NCBI GenBank assembly: GCA_015999985.1
Contig: JAECRA010000043.1
Span: 1-36,369, forward strand
Reading direction: 5' to 3'
Length of the DNA stretch: 36,369 nucleotides
Origin: Comamonadaceae bacterium
Lineage (GTDB): Bacteria > Pseudomonadota > Gammaproteobacteria > Burkholderiales > Burkholderiaceae_C
Under the pieces are notes generated by a model. That model had not been told where the DNA came from. It worked only from the letters and a program-made list of their open reading frames with translations, and searched no databases. The position numbers were made by a program, and so were the translations under genes. Below, in pieces: positions 23,801 to 32,745 of this stretch; within the stretch, counting starts at the first letter, position 1, and every line of letters starts with the position of its first letter.

Positions 23801-25114
23801 ATGTCGAATACGTTGACTGGTTTGCCGCAAGCCGAGTGGCCTTACGCGCAGATCCTGGTCAGGTTGGCGTTGGGTCTGGCGCTGGGCCTTTTGATAGGGT
23901 TGGAGCGCGAACGGCGCGGCAAGGAGGCCGGGCTGCGCACCTTCGGGTTTATCGGCCTGCTGGGCACCATGGGAGGTGCGTTAGGGCCTTCTTTCGCACT
24001 GGGAACCTTGGCGCTGACGGCGCTCCTGGTGGCCATACTCAATGTTTCATCGCTTCGCGGCGGACTGGGCTCCGAGCTCACCACCTCCGCTGCCATGATG
24101 GTGACCTGTGTGGCGGGCATCATGTGCGGCATGGGCCACACCATCTCACCCGCTGCCGTGATGGTGATTGCGACCGCCTTGCTTGCATGGAAAGAGCGCC
24201 TGGCCGACTTTTCCATGGGCATCTCTGAAGGCGAGGTGCGCTCCGCACTGCTGCTGGCCATACTTGCCATCGTCATCTACCCGGCGTTGCCTGCAGGTTC
24301 CATGGGGCCTTGGGACCTGATAGAGCCGCGTGCTGCGTGGGTCACCGTGATCCTCATTGCAGGAATCGGTTTTTTCAACTACGTTCTATGGAAGCTGTAT
24401 GGAACCCGGGGAACCGAGTTGTCCGGTTTCTTTGGGGGCTTGATCAACAGCAACTTCACGGTGATTGAGCTTTCCAACCGCGTTCGGGAAGTAGGGCCAG
24501 CATTTGTGGGGACAGCCTACAGAGGTATCTTGCTGGCCACCACAGCCATGGTGGCACGCAATGCCACCTTGCTACTGATACTTGCGCCCGCTGCGCTGAT
24601 TGGCGCCATGAGCGCATTCGCACTCATGCTGGGCGCCAGCGCCATACTCGTTTTGTTCAGCCTGCGCAATCGCCACAATCATGCTGCGGGAAGTGCGCCG
24701 GATATTCACCTGGAGATGCCGTTTTCTCTTCCCCAGGCGCTCAAGTACGGCCTCATCTTTTTGCTTTTGCACATAGTGGGTGCGCTGACGCAAAGGCAGT
24801 TCGGCGACTCGGGTTTCTATTTTGTCAGCATCGTGGGCGGCTTGTTGTCTAGCGCCAGCGCGGTGGCCGCTGCTGCGGCCTTGGCGTCTCAAGGCAGTGT
24901 GTCTCCGCTTACAGCGGGCGTTGGTGCGGTGCTGGCTTCATTTACCAGCATCGCTTTCAGCCTGTCATTCGTTTTGCGCACGCGCAATCCAGCGCTGGTC
25001 AGGAAATTGGCGTTGTCCATGGTGATGATTGCCATCGCCGGGCTGTGCGGGCTGCTGCTGGGCCACCTGGTCGAACCCTGGGTCGAGCAAATACTCAAGC
25101 TTATGAGGCCGTGA
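23801..25114 (+). CDS. MgtC/SapB and DUF4010 domain membrane protein
   Basis: A multi-pass inner-membrane protein of 437 residues. The N-terminal part (LVRLALGLALGLLIGLERERRGKEAGLRTFGFIGLLG) is a MgtC/SapB-type domain; the rest is DUF4010, with about ten further hydrophobic helices and the conserved FFGGLINSNFTVIELSNR and LLSSASAVAAAAAL segments. Family members are linked to magnesium or osmotic balance, but no activity is established for this architecture. An upstream GTG at 23768 is in frame; ATG 23801 is chosen because GAGGAGGG ends eight bases before it. It is divergent from the ABC gene and an inverted repeat lies between them. Confidence 0.88.
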   Translation: MSNTLTGLPQAEWPYAQILVRLALGLALGLLIGLERERRGKEAGLRTFGFIGLLGTMGGALGPSFALGTLALTALLVAILNVSSLRGGLGSELTTSAAMMVTCVAGIMCGMGHTISPAAVMVIATALLAWKERLADFSMGISEGEVRSALLLAILAIVIYPALPAGSMGPWDLIEPRAAWVTVILIAGIGFFNYVLWKLYGTRGTELSGFFGGLINSNFTVIELSNRVREVGPAFVGTAYRGILLATTAMVARNATLLLILAPAALIGAMSAFALMLGASAILVLFSLRNRHNHAAGSAPDIHLEMPFSLPQALKYGLIFLLLHIVGALTQRQFGDSGFYFVSIVGGLLSSASAVAAAAALASQGSVSPLTAGVGAVLASFTSIAFSLSFVLRTRNPALVRKLALSMVMIAIAGLCGLLLGHLVEPWVEQILKLMRP

Positions 25115-25159
25115 CTCCTGGTCCAATTCGCTAAGCCATCCCTGCAACCTCACACGCAT

Positions 25160-25177
25160 CTGCAAGCTGGCTTGCAG
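25160..25177. other. Short perfect hairpin between convergent genes
   Basis: CTGCAAG (25160-25166) pairs with CTTGCAG (25171-25177) across a CTGG loop. It lies between the convergent MgtC-like and GNAT genes, where a two-way transcript end is expected, but no T run follows on either strand. Confidence 0.35.
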
Positions 25178-25219
25178 AGCGAAGGGCTTTCGACTGGCGT
25201 TGACTGAAGTTCCGGGAGC

Positions 25220-25837
25220 TCAGGCTTGCTTGTGCCGGTCCAGCAAATAAAGCAACTGCGCCTTCGCTTCGGGCCATTCACTGGCCATCATGCTGTACAT
25301 CACGGTGTCTCGTACCGTGCCGTCGCGGCGGATCGCATGGTGGCGAATCACGCCGTCTTTACGGGCCCCCAGCCGTTCAATGGCACGTTGACTGGCAAAG
25401 TTGTAGTTGTCAGTGCGCCAGCCCACCACGGCACAGCCCATGGTGTCGAAGGCGTGCCCCATCATGAGCAATTTGCAGCTTGTGTTCACATGGGTGCGTT
25501 GCACGCTTTTTCTGTACCAGGTCCAGCCAATCTCGGCTCGCTTGAGGGACGCGACGATATCGTGGTAGCTGGTGCAACCCAACACTTTGCCAGTGGCTTC
25601 TTCGATGACTGCGAAAGCAAAGCGATTGCCCGCTTCGCGCATGGCGAGCGCGTTTTCAATGTAGCCTCGTGTGTCCTTGGGTTCAGGCACGGAAGTCACC
25701 CGCACTTGCCACAGCTCTCCGTCCGCTGCGGCTTCCCGCAAGGCATCTTCGTGTTTCAGCGCCAAGGGCTCCAGAAGTAAGCCATTGAGCCGCAAGGTGT
25801 GCAAGGCATCAGGCTGTACAAAAACGTCTGCGGTCAT
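25220..25837 (-). CDS. GNAT-family N-acetyltransferase (RimJ/RimL-like)
   Basis: A cytoplasmic acetyltransferase, 205 residues. The fold is recognisable from LNGLLLEPLALKHEDALREAA (strand 1 and helix 1), FAFAVIEEATGKVLGCTSYHDI (strands 3-4), AEIGWTWYRKSVQRTHVNTSCKLLMMGHAFD (the acetyl-CoA region, with the usual R/Q-x-x-G/A loop replaced by QRTHVNT) and NFASQRAIERLGARKDGVIRHH (C-terminal helix and strand). This layout is close to the RimJ/RimL branch, which acetylates protein N-termini or small amines. The target is not known. The stop lies within a convergent junction with the MgtC-like gene. It begins only ten bases before the end of the small membrane protein gene read in the same direction, so it may belong to that operon. 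Confidence 0.85.
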   Translation of the reverse strand: MTADVFVQPDALHTLRLNGLLLEPLALKHEDALREAAADGELWQVRVTSVPEPKDTRGYIENALAMREAGNRFAFAVIEEATGKVLGCTSYHDIVASLKRAEIGWTWYRKSVQRTHVNTSCKLLMMGHAFDTMGCAVVGWRTDNYNFASQRAIERLGARKDGVIRHHAIRRDGTVRDTVMYSMMASEWPEAKAQLLYLLDRHKQA

Positions 25838-25846
25838 ATCGCAACT

Positions 25847-26095
25847 TTAGGTTCTTGAAATTCCGTAGCGGCGGTTATACCAACGCCTTGCCAACTGCAA
25901 GCCGGCGCCGCCTCCCAATCCAATGAGCACGATGCCTGCCATGGCAGGCCAGGTGTATCCATCGGGACCAAAAGCATCCCACCCCAAAAGGGCGCCGAGC
26001 CATCGGCCTAGCAAGGCTCCAATGACAAATCCGGCGGCTTGGCTGGTGCCCTGAATCAGTAGCTGTGTCGCGGAAGGCGTTTGGTCTCGTTGCAT
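25847..26095 (-). CDS. Small membrane protein of unknown function
   Basis: An 82-residue protein with two hydrophobic helices (about residues 18-38 and 48-68) joined by a short loop WDAFGPDGYTW, and a basic C-terminus (RRWYNRRYG), so both ends probably face the cytoplasm. I do not recognise the family. The loose two-helix pattern, rich in glycine, recalls AtpI/AtpZ-type helper proteins, but I would not name it. It starts four bases after the stop of the MoxR ATPase gene and is clearly in its operon. Confidence 0.65.
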   Translation of the reverse strand: MQRDQTPSATQLLIQGTSQAAGFVIGALLGRWLGALLGWDAFGPDGYTWPAMAGIVLIGLGGGAGLQLARRWYNRRYGISRT

Positions 26096-26099
26096 AGGT

Positions 26100-26942
26100 T
26101 CAGCGGTTACGCTGGTTCATGAACACCAGCTTTTCAAACAAGCTCACATCCTGCTCGTTTTTCAGCAACGCGCCTACTAGGGGTGGCACTGAGACTTTGC
26201 TGTCGGCACTTTGAAGAGCTGTCAGCGGAATATCTTCTGCTACCAGCAGTTTCAGCCAGTCGAGCAACTCACTGGTAGAGGGCTTTTTCTTCAGTCCAGG
26301 CAAGCCACGCACGTCGTAGAAGACTTTCATGGCTGCACCCAGCAGTTCCTGCTTCAGGTTCGGGAAGTGCACGTCGACGATCTGGCGCATCGTCTCAGCC
26401 TCCGGGAACTTGATGTAGTGGAAAAAGCAGCGGCGCAAGAACGCGTCGGGCAGCTCTTTCTCGTTGTTGGAGGTAATGAACACCAGCGGACGATTCTTGG
26501 CCTTGATGAGTTCGCGGGTCTCGTAGCAGTGAAATTCCATGCGGTCGAGTTCGCGCAGCAGATCGTTCGGGAATTCGATGTCGGCTTTATCGATCTCGTC
26601 GATCAAAAGCGCTACCGGCTCTTCTGCGGTAAAAGCCTGCCACAAAACCCCCTTGACGATGTAGTTGTGAATGTCTTTCACACGTGCATCACCCAATTGC
26701 GAGTCGCGTAGGCGACTCACGGCGTCATATTCGTAGAGCCCCTGCTGTGCCTTGGTGGTGCTCTTGATGTGCCATTGCAAAAGTGGCATTCCCAGGGATT
26801 GAGCCACTTCTTCGGCCAGCATGGTCTTGCCGGTGCCTGGCTCGCCCTTGACCAGCAAGGGCCGTTTGAGGGTGATGGTTGCGTTGACCGCCAGCTTCAG
26901 GTCTTGGGTGGCGACGTAGTTTTCTGAGCCTTGAAATTTCAT
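26100..26942 (-). CDS. MoxR-family AAA+ ATPase
   Basis: A cytoplasmic AAA+ ATPase that acts as a chaperone or helps assemble or activate partner enzymes, 280 residues. Walker A GEPGTGKT (33-40), Walker B ALLIDEIDKAD (111-121) and the sensor/arginine-finger segment VFITSNNEKELPDAFLRRCFFHYIKFP are all intact. The C-terminal lid follows with SELLDWLKLLVAEDIPL. MoxR proteins usually sit next to a gene for a VWA-domain partner; here the downstream genes are a small membrane protein and a GNAT enzyme, and no VWA gene is seen. It is divergent from the cytochrome gene. Confidence 0.92.
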   Translation of the reverse strand: MKFQGSENYVATQDLKLAVNATITLKRPLLVKGEPGTGKTMLAEEVAQSLGMPLLQWHIKSTTKAQQGLYEYDAVSRLRDSQLGDARVKDIHNYIVKGVLWQAFTAEEPVALLIDEIDKADIEFPNDLLRELDRMEFHCYETRELIKAKNRPLVFITSNNEKELPDAFLRRCFFHYIKFPEAETMRQIVDVHFPNLKQELLGAAMKVFYDVRGLPGLKKKPSTSELLDWLKLLVAEDIPLTALQSADSKVSVPPLVGALLKNEQDVSLFEKLVFMNQRNR

Positions 26943-27112
26943 GTCGAGTATGAGGACGAAAAGAAGGAGGGGCCGCGGTTGTCCGAATGCTGGAGAGCGT
27001 CGCTCACCTTGTAGCCCCGGGAAGGGCTGTGGAGCTGTGCGACAAGTCCCGGAAATGGTCGATTACAATCGTCCGCTGATCCGGATAAACCAACGTGAAT
27101 TGTGCGCGCAAA

Positions 27113-27781
27113 ATGAAAAAAGCTTTGTCCCCGATGTTCGCAGCACTGACACTCGCCGCAGCGGCGGTGTTTCCGGCCCATGCGCAAGGCACTGCCGGTG
27201 ATGCCAAGGCAGGTGCCGGCAAGGTGGCCATGTGTATTGGATGCCATGGTATCCAGGGCTATCAGTCCAGTTTCCCAGAGGTGTATAAGGTCCCCAAGAT
27301 CTCGGGCCAGAACGCCAAATACATCGCCGCCGTGCTGGAAGGCTATAAAAAGGGCGACCGCAAGCATCCCAGCATGCGCGGCATTGCCACCACGCTGAAC
27401 GAGCAAGACATTGCTGATGTGGCGGCCTATTACGAGCAAAATGGTCGTGTTGAGGGGGCAAGCCCTCTGTCTGCGCCTCGAGCTCCATCAGCTCAAGTGG
27501 CGCAGTTGCTGCAAAAAGGCGCCTGCATCTCCTGCCACGGAGACAATTTCTCCAAGCCTATTGACCCGAGCTATCCCAAGATTGCAGGTCAGTATTCAGA
27601 CTATCTGTTTGTCGCTCTCAAATCGTATCGTGACAACTCTCACCACACCTGGGGCCGCGCCAACCCTGTGATGGCGGGCATGGTCAAACAGTTCTCCAAT
27701 GCGGAACTGAAGGCTATGGCCAATTACATCAGTTCGCTCGATGGCGAAATGAAGACGGTGCCGCAATCGCGATTCCGGTAA
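27113..27781 (+). CDS. Dihaem cytochrome c (c4/c553 type)
   Basis: A periplasmic electron carrier with two haem-binding domains, 222 residues. The signal peptide MKKALSPMFAALTLAAAAVFPAHA is cut after residue 24. Haem sites are CIGCH (41-45) and CISCH (138-142), with likely axial methionines in HPSMRG and in the NPVMAGM segment. This repeat structure matches cytochrome c4, which passes electrons to terminal oxidases. A GTG at 27095 is in frame, but ATG 27113 gives the normal signal peptide. It is divergent from the MoxR gene. Confidence 0.92.
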   Translation: MKKALSPMFAALTLAAAAVFPAHAQGTAGDAKAGAGKVAMCIGCHGIQGYQSSFPEVYKVPKISGQNAKYIAAVLEGYKKGDRKHPSMRGIATTLNEQDIADVAAYYEQNGRVEGASPLSAPRAPSAQVAQLLQKGACISCHGDNFSKPIDPSYPKIAGQYSDYLFVALKSYRDNSHHTWGRANPVMAGMVKQFSNAELKAMANYISSLDGEMKTVPQSRFR

Positions 27782-28205
27782 GCCACTTCGGGATCAGCCT
27801 GATCCGTCTCGGAGCGTAGACGTCAGGTATGTCCGCAATTTTTATCGCATCCCTGGCTTTGAACACTCTTGCAGACCGTTGGGGTGCTTTTTCTTGTTAG
27901 GCGCCGTGGTCTGAGGTGACCGGGGAAGCCCCCATCAAATGCGCGGCTTCTCCATGCCTAGGGATGGGTGCTTGGCTGGCACACGATTCTCCGCTTGCAA
28001 CCCGTGGCATCCCGGCCCACGGGTTTTTTCTTGGGCGCTTACTTATTCTGGAGCACATGAGCCGACCGACGCCGCCGTTGGATCCGCCATTTCATTGCTC
28101 TTTATGGAACTTCCTCGGACGTGCTGTTACTCACCGGTGGGCCCGATATAGACGGGCCTCCTGCAGTGAGAGAACCATGGGTTCTCAAGTAGTATTTTTA
28201 AGGTC
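27782..28205. other. 424-bp intergenic region holding a terminator and two tandem hairpins
   Basis: Besides the terminator at 27999-28029 this region holds two hairpins close to the orphan gene: GGCCCG/CGGGCC (28140-28145 with 28153-28158) and GAGAACC/GGTTCTC (28170-28176 with 28180-28186). The second is followed within seven bases by a short T run (28195-28199). They lie just before the start of the orphan gene and could be attenuator or operator elements. No protein gene is supported here. Confidence 0.5.
27999..28029 (+). terminator. Intrinsic terminator after the cytochrome c gene
   Basis: AACCCGTGG (27999-28007) pairs perfectly with CCACGGGTT (28017-28025) across a nine-base loop, and six T follow from 28024. 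It is about 220 bp after the cytochrome stop, so a small non-coding 3' region or a short RNA may precede it. Confidence 0.8.
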
Positions 28206-29429
28206 ATGGCCATGAAGCTCAATTCGCTTTCTTTCACGGATTTTTTGATTAAGTCCCCGGCAGAATCCCCCCTCCGCAGCTTATCAACACCGTTATTCTC
28301 GGGTCCATCTGTGCAGATTGCGCCACGCAGCATTTTGGTGGGGGCGACGAAATTGGGGAGGGGCTTGGACTTGGAACGTCTGGACTCCCTTTCGGTTCTA
28401 TCAAGCGGTTGGTATCAAAGGGTATCCAAACAGTTTGAGTCAGCTGTTAAAACGGGCAACGCTGAGTCCTTCTCATTTTTCAAGGCGAACCAGCTCAGCA
28501 GGCTCGTACCCGTAGATGAAAGTCCAGGAATTAAGCCAGTAGAGATTTTCGACTTGCCTGTTGTGGTCCCCAAGAAGTCGGTTAGATTTGCTGAGGCGAA
28601 TGAAGTTTTCGCGATTGAACCACGAGCGCGAATCGCTGAGGCATCGGAGTCTATCGCCCCCCAGGAGCCTCAAAAAGGTCGCGAGCCAGATCAGGCGCGA
28701 GACGCACAGAGTGAAGAGTTCGACTGGGGTCCAACACGTCAGAGTTTTGACCGTTCGCGGCAGTTTTTGCAGTCGCTACCCCGTTGGGCAGAGATTTTTC
28801 AGAGCGCTGGTAAGGCAAAGGACCCTGAGGCCGTTAAGCAGATCAAAAAGCTGACTGAGACAATTCAGAAATGCAAGCCGGTCAAAGACGCACTTCGCAT
28901 CTTTGGCAACGCACAACTTGCGGCCGCTTCGCAGATGGCGAACTCAGCTCCTGGCAGCGAGAACTTGGTTGGCAGCCTCGCCTTTTCCAAGAGAGACCTT
29001 GAAGCGTTGGACGAAGCGCGCCTTGAACTGGATGACTTATTGCATCAGCTGAAGCCAGCCTTGAAAAAAATCTGGAAAAAGGCTGAGGTCGTGCAGGCCA
29101 ACACCGGCGGCGAGAACCTGGTAATTCAGCGCATGCCGAAAACGAGGTCCATCGAGATCCAGGACGCAGAGTGGCCCACTCAGACGGAGCATGCTGTTCT
29201 ATCCGACGACGGTGAGCAATCCGAAGTTACTTGGTTCCAAGTGCCTGTACTTTTCTGGACCGAGTTCATGGCAAACCCCCAGGTTGTTGGAAATCGGAGT
29301 AATGTGTCTTTTAACGATTCAGATATGCCCCACAACGTGCGGTTTACCATCCTTGCGGAAGAGCATGTCATGCAGCCCTCGTTCTTACAGAAGGTGAAAG
29401 ATCGGCTGGCTTCGGTACTGTTTGGCTGA
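28206..29429 (+). CDS. Orphan protein of unknown function, possible transferred gene
   Basis: A 407-residue protein that I do not recognise. It has no signal peptide and no membrane helix. The N-terminal third is rich in serine and leucine; residues 122-170 are acidic and proline/glutamate-rich and probably disordered; about 175-295 looks helical and possibly coiled-coil (RQFLQSLPRWAEIFQSAGK, RDLEALDEARLELDDLLHQL). The motif KKSVRFAEA (123-131) matches the RVxF pattern that docks proteins to eukaryotic protein phosphatase 1, but such short motifs occur by chance. The gene is visibly less GC-rich than its neighbours and stands between two housekeeping genes with its own upstream hairpins, so recent acquisition is plausible. 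Start may be ATG 28206 or 28212; TAAGG upstream suits 28212 better. Confidence 0.7.
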   Translation: MAMKLNSLSFTDFLIKSPAESPLRSLSTPLFSGPSVQIAPRSILVGATKLGRGLDLERLDSLSVLSSGWYQRVSKQFESAVKTGNAESFSFFKANQLSRLVPVDESPGIKPVEIFDLPVVVPKKSVRFAEANEVFAIEPRARIAEASESIAPQEPQKGREPDQARDAQSEEFDWGPTRQSFDRSRQFLQSLPRWAEIFQSAGKAKDPEAVKQIKKLTETIQKCKPVKDALRIFGNAQLAAASQMANSAPGSENLVGSLAFSKRDLEALDEARLELDDLLHQLKPALKKIWKKAEVVQANTGGENLVIQRMPKTRSIEIQDAEWPTQTEHAVLSDDGEQSEVTWFQVPVLFWTEFMANPQVVGNRSNVSFNDSDMPHNVRFTILAEEHVMQPSFLQKVKDRLASVLFG

Positions 29430-29505
29430 CGGCTTGACGTCCTAGGAGCGGGGCGCCTAGCCGCCCAGCCTCCTAGAGTACAAGCGCTTTCATAACCTCG
29501 CGCAG

Positions 29506-31947
29506 TTAGCGCAAGGTCACCTCAACCCGCCTGGCTTGAGCGCCCGTGCCAGCTTGAATGTTGTCCGGTTTGGACAACTCGATCTGGTCTTCCGGCACCC
29601 CCAAGGTCTTGAGCAGATCGCGTACTGCAACGGCACGTTGCTTGGCGACTTCCTCGTTGGCGGCCGCGCTACCTGATGCGTCCACATAGCCGCTCACGAC
29701 GGCCTTGCGGCCCGCCTTAACTCCGTCTGCAATCACAGCGAGTGCGGTGGCGCCATCAGGATGAGGCGTGGTGCTTCCTGTCGAAAAGTAGAAAAATACC
29801 GTAGGACCCTCCAGCCGCACAGCGTCACCTTCAATGGCTGCCACGGTCACTACGGCCCCCGCGGGTACTACAGGCGTTGGAGGGGCTGCGGCTACGTTGC
29901 CCCCGTGGATTTGGACCACCAGCGGTACGATCAGCAGCGCTACGATGTTGATGATTTTGATCAGAGGGTTGATGGCGGGGCCAGCAGTATCCTTATAGGG
30001 ATCGCCCACGGTGTCACCCGTGACCGCTGCCTTGTGAGCCTCAGAGCCTTTGCCGCCAAAATTGCCATCTTCGATGTACTTCTTGGCGTTGTCCCAGGCT
30101 CCGCCGCCGGTGCACATGGAGATGGCGACGAACAAACCAGTGACGATCGTGCCCATCAACAGGCCGCCCAGCGCTTTCGGGCCGAGAATCAAACCTACCA
30201 GAATGGGCACTACCACCGGCAGCAGGCTTGGAATCACCATTTCCTTGATGGCCGCACTGGTCAGCATGTCGACGGCTTTGCCGTATTCAGGTTTTGCAGT
30301 GCCTTCCATGATGCCCGGAATGGAGCTGAATTGCCGCCGCACTTCCACGACCACGCTGCCCGCAGCGCGGCCGACGGCCTCCATGGCCATGGCACCGAAG
30401 AGATAAGGGATCATGCCGCCGATGAACAGACCCACGATGACCATCGGATCGCTGAGGTTGAAGCTGATGTCCTGGCCCAGTGCTTCGAGCTTGTGGGTGT
30501 AGTCAGCGAACAGCACCAGCGCGGCCAGACCTGCCGATCCAATCGCATAGCCTTTGGTCACTGCCTTGGTGGTGTTGCCGACGGCGTCCAGGGGGTCTGT
30601 GATGTCGCGCACGCTCGCGGGCATTTCGCTCATTTCCGCAATGCCGCCTGCGTTGTCCGTAATAGGGCCATAGGCATCCAATGCCACCACGATTCCGGCC
30701 ATGCTGAGCATCGCGGTGGCCGCCACCGCAATACCGTAGAGTCCAGCCAGTGCATAGGAGGCGATGATGGCCAGGCAGACCATCATCACCGGCCAGGCTG
30801 TAGAGCGCATCGAAACGCCCAGCCCCGCGATGATGTTGGTGCCGTGCCCAGTTGTGCTGGCTTGTGCAATGTGGCGGACCGGCGAATACTGCGTGCCGGT
30901 GTAGAACTCGGTAATCCAGACCAGCCCGCCAGTCAATATCAAGCCCACCGCGCAAGCACCAAACAGGCGCATTTGCGATCCACTTTCGGTAATGGCGTTG
31001 TCGGGCATCAGCCAGACAGTGACAAAGTAAAACGCAATCAGCGAGAGCACCCCAGCAATCGCAAGCCCCTTGTAGAGGGCGGGCATCACATTCTTCATGC
31101 CAGGCGAAGCCTTCACGAAGAAGCACCCGATGATGGATGCAATGATGGAAACTGCGCCCAAGCCCAGTGGGTAGAGCACAGCGCTGGTGGGCGCATTGAC
31201 CACCATCAGAGCGCCCAGCACCATGGTGGCGATCAAGGTCACGGCATAGGTTTCGAACAAGTCGGCGGCCATGCCGGCGCAATCGCCCACGTTGTCGCCC
31301 ACGTTGTCGGCGATCACCGCGGGGTTGCGAGGGTCGTCTTCCGGAATGCCAGCTTCCACTTTCCCGACCAGATCAGCGCCAACGTCAGCGCCCTTGGTGA
31401 AAATGCCACCGCCTAACCGAGCAAAAATCGAGATCAGAGACGAGCCGAAAGCAAAGCCAATCAGTGGATTAAGGGCCTCTGGCGTGGCCGCCGTCCCCCC
31501 GAGGAACCAGTAAAAACCAGTCACCCCCAGTAAACCAAGGCCGACCACCAGCATGCCCGTGATGGCGCCGCCCCTGAAGGCCACGTCGAGCGCAGGACCT
31601 ATCCCTTTGGTGGCCGCTTGGGCCGTACGTACGTTGGCTCGCACTGAGACATTCATCCCGATGAACCCACAGGCTCCAGAGAGCACGGCGCCAACCACAA
31701 AGCCTATGGCACTCGTCAAGTCAAGGAAGAGGCCAATCAAAATAGCCAGCACAATGCCAACGATGGCAATGGTTTTGTATTGCCGCGCCAGATAAGCCGC
31801 GGCACCTGACTGAATCGCCGAAGCGATTTCTTGCATGCGCGGGTTGCCCGCGTCCTGAGAAAGAATCCAACCGCGAGCCCAAATGCCATAGGCCACGGCC
31901 ACCACCCCGCAAACAAGCGCCAATATCAGCGCCGCATTCCCGTTCAT
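29506..31947 (-). CDS. hppA: K+-independent proton-translocating pyrophosphatase with C-terminal OmpA-like domain
   Basis: An inner-membrane pump that uses pyrophosphate hydrolysis to move protons. The catalytic motifs are intact: [11 protein letters not shown] (188-198), DNVGDNVGD (214-222) and the C-terminal [26 protein letters not shown] has Lys461, the residue that marks the K+-independent class. The protein is 813 residues, about 120 longer than usual. After the last membrane helix come a proline-rich linker and an OmpA-like domain (about 703-813): [20 protein letters not shown] has the expected peptidoglycan-binding Asp756 and, in the next helix, Arg771. The pump's C-terminus faces the periplasm, so the extra domain could hold cell wall. 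GAGGAG lies nine bases before the ATG at 31947. It is divergent from soluble pyrophosphatase. Confidence 0.95.
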   Translation of the reverse strand: MNGNAALILALVCGVVAVAYGIWARGWILSQDAGNPRMQEIASAIQSGAAAYLARQYKTIAIVGIVLAILIGLFLDLTSAIGFVVGAVLSGACGFIGMNVSVRANVRTAQAATKGIGPALDVAFRGGAITGMLVVGLGLLGVTGFYWFLGGTAATPEALNPLIGFAFGSSLISIFARLGGGIFTKGADVGADLVGKVEAGIPEDDPRNPAVIADNVGDNVGDCAGMAADLFETYAVTLIATMVLGALMVVNAPTSAVLYPLGLGAVSIIASIIGCFFVKASPGMKNVMPALYKGLAIAGVLSLIAFYFVTVWLMPDNAITESGSQMRLFGACAVGLILTGGLVWITEFYTGTQYSPVRHIAQASTTGHGTNIIAGLGVSMRSTAWPVMMVCLAIIASYALAGLYGIAVAATAMLSMAGIVVALDAYGPITDNAGGIAEMSEMPASVRDITDPLDAVGNTTKAVTKGYAIGSAGLAALVLFADYTHKLEALGQDISFNLSDPMVIVGLFIGGMIPYLFGAMAMEAVGRAAGSVVVEVRRQFSSIPGIMEGTAKPEYGKAVDMLTSAAIKEMVIPSLLPVVVPILVGLILGPKALGGLLMGTIVTGLFVAISMCTGGGAWDNAKKYIEDGNFGGKGSEAHKAAVTGDTVGDPYKDTAGPAINPLIKIINIVALLIVPLVVQIHGGNVAAAPPTPVVPAGAVVTVAAIEGDAVRLEGPTVFFYFSTGSTTPHPDGATALAVIADGVKAGRKAVVSGYVDASGSAAANEEVAKQRAVAVRDLLKTLGVPEDQIELSKPDNIQAGTGAQARRVEVTLR

Positions 31948-32037
31948 AGACGTCTCCTCGTTAGCTGTTTTCGCTCAAGAGACGCCTCTGGCCACTTCAC
32001 ATCGCATAGGGCATCTCCCACTGCGTTGCTTCCTCGC

Positions 32038-32057
32038 TCGCCCGATTTAACGGGCGA
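32038..32057. promoter_or_regulatory. Perfect inverted repeat between the two pyrophosphatase genes
   Basis: TCGCCCG (32038-32044) and CGGGCGA (32051-32057) are perfect reverse complements separated by ATTTAA. The 20-nt element sits near the middle of the 225-bp region between hppA and ppa, where it could serve as a shared operator or as a leader hairpin of hppA or ppa mRNA. Which one is not visible. Confidence 0.4.
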
Positions 32058-32172
32058 AGATTGGCCAACGCCCCTAATTTAGCGCGAAAACGTGACTTGT
32101 GCCCAAGTTGAAAGCCCCGCGAAAGTAAAATTGGCGATAGTTTCTTAAATTCCTCTCAACGAAAAAAGCAAT

Positions 32173-32709
32173 ATGTCGTTTGACAAAGTGACTCCTGGCA
32201 GCAAGGCTCCCGATGAATTCAACGTCGTCATCGAAATCCCGATGAACGCCGATCCCATCAAATACGAGGTAGATAAAGAAACTGGTGCGATATTCGTCGA
32301 CCGCTTCATGAGCACGGCGATGCACTACCCCACCAACTACGGTTACGTGCCTCAAACCCTGTCGGGCGACGGCGACCCGGTGGATGTCCTGGTGATCACC
32401 CCCGTACCCCTGATTCCCGGCGTGGTCGTGACCTGCCGCCCCATTGGCATCCTCATGATGGAAGACGAAGCTGGGCAAGACGGCAAGGTGCTGGCGGTAC
32501 CTACAGACAAAATCCTGTCCATCTACACCCAGTGGCAAAAGCCCGAAGATCTGAACCCCATGCGGCTGAAGACCATCGCTCACTTCTTTGAGCACTACAA
32601 AGACCTGGAGCCAGGTAAATGGGTCAAGGTTCTGGGTTGGGAAGGCACAGATTCCGCCCGCAAGGAAATCATGGACGGCATCGCCAATTACCGCAAAGCG
32701 CAGGGCTGA
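32173..32709 (+). CDS. ppa: Soluble inorganic pyrophosphatase (family I)
   Basis: A cytoplasmic enzyme that splits pyrophosphate to phosphate, 178 residues. Family I motifs are clear: [21 protein letters not shown] (residues 18-38), the metal-binding [12 protein letters not shown] (63-75, three aspartates), VPTDKI and [19 protein letters not shown]. The start at 32173 gives the family N-terminus MSFDKVTPG. It is divergent from hppA, so the cell places energy-wasting and energy-saving pyrophosphatases back to back, possibly under shared control. Confidence 0.96.
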   Translation: MSFDKVTPGSKAPDEFNVVIEIPMNADPIKYEVDKETGAIFVDRFMSTAMHYPTNYGYVPQTLSGDGDPVDVLVITPVPLIPGVVVTCRPIGILMMEDEAGQDGKVLAVPTDKILSIYTQWQKPEDLNPMRLKTIAHFFEHYKDLEPGKWVKVLGWEGTDSARKEIMDGIANYRKAQG

Positions 32710-32745
32710 GGTCAATGTTTGGCTGCCGCTCGGCATAATCGAGCG

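Noticed and set aside
29761..31416. A 551-codon open frame on the plus strand
   Set aside because: It is antisense to hppA, is full of histidine and arginine runs typical of a shadow frame in GC-rich DNA, and shows no domain; hppA has all catalytic motifs.
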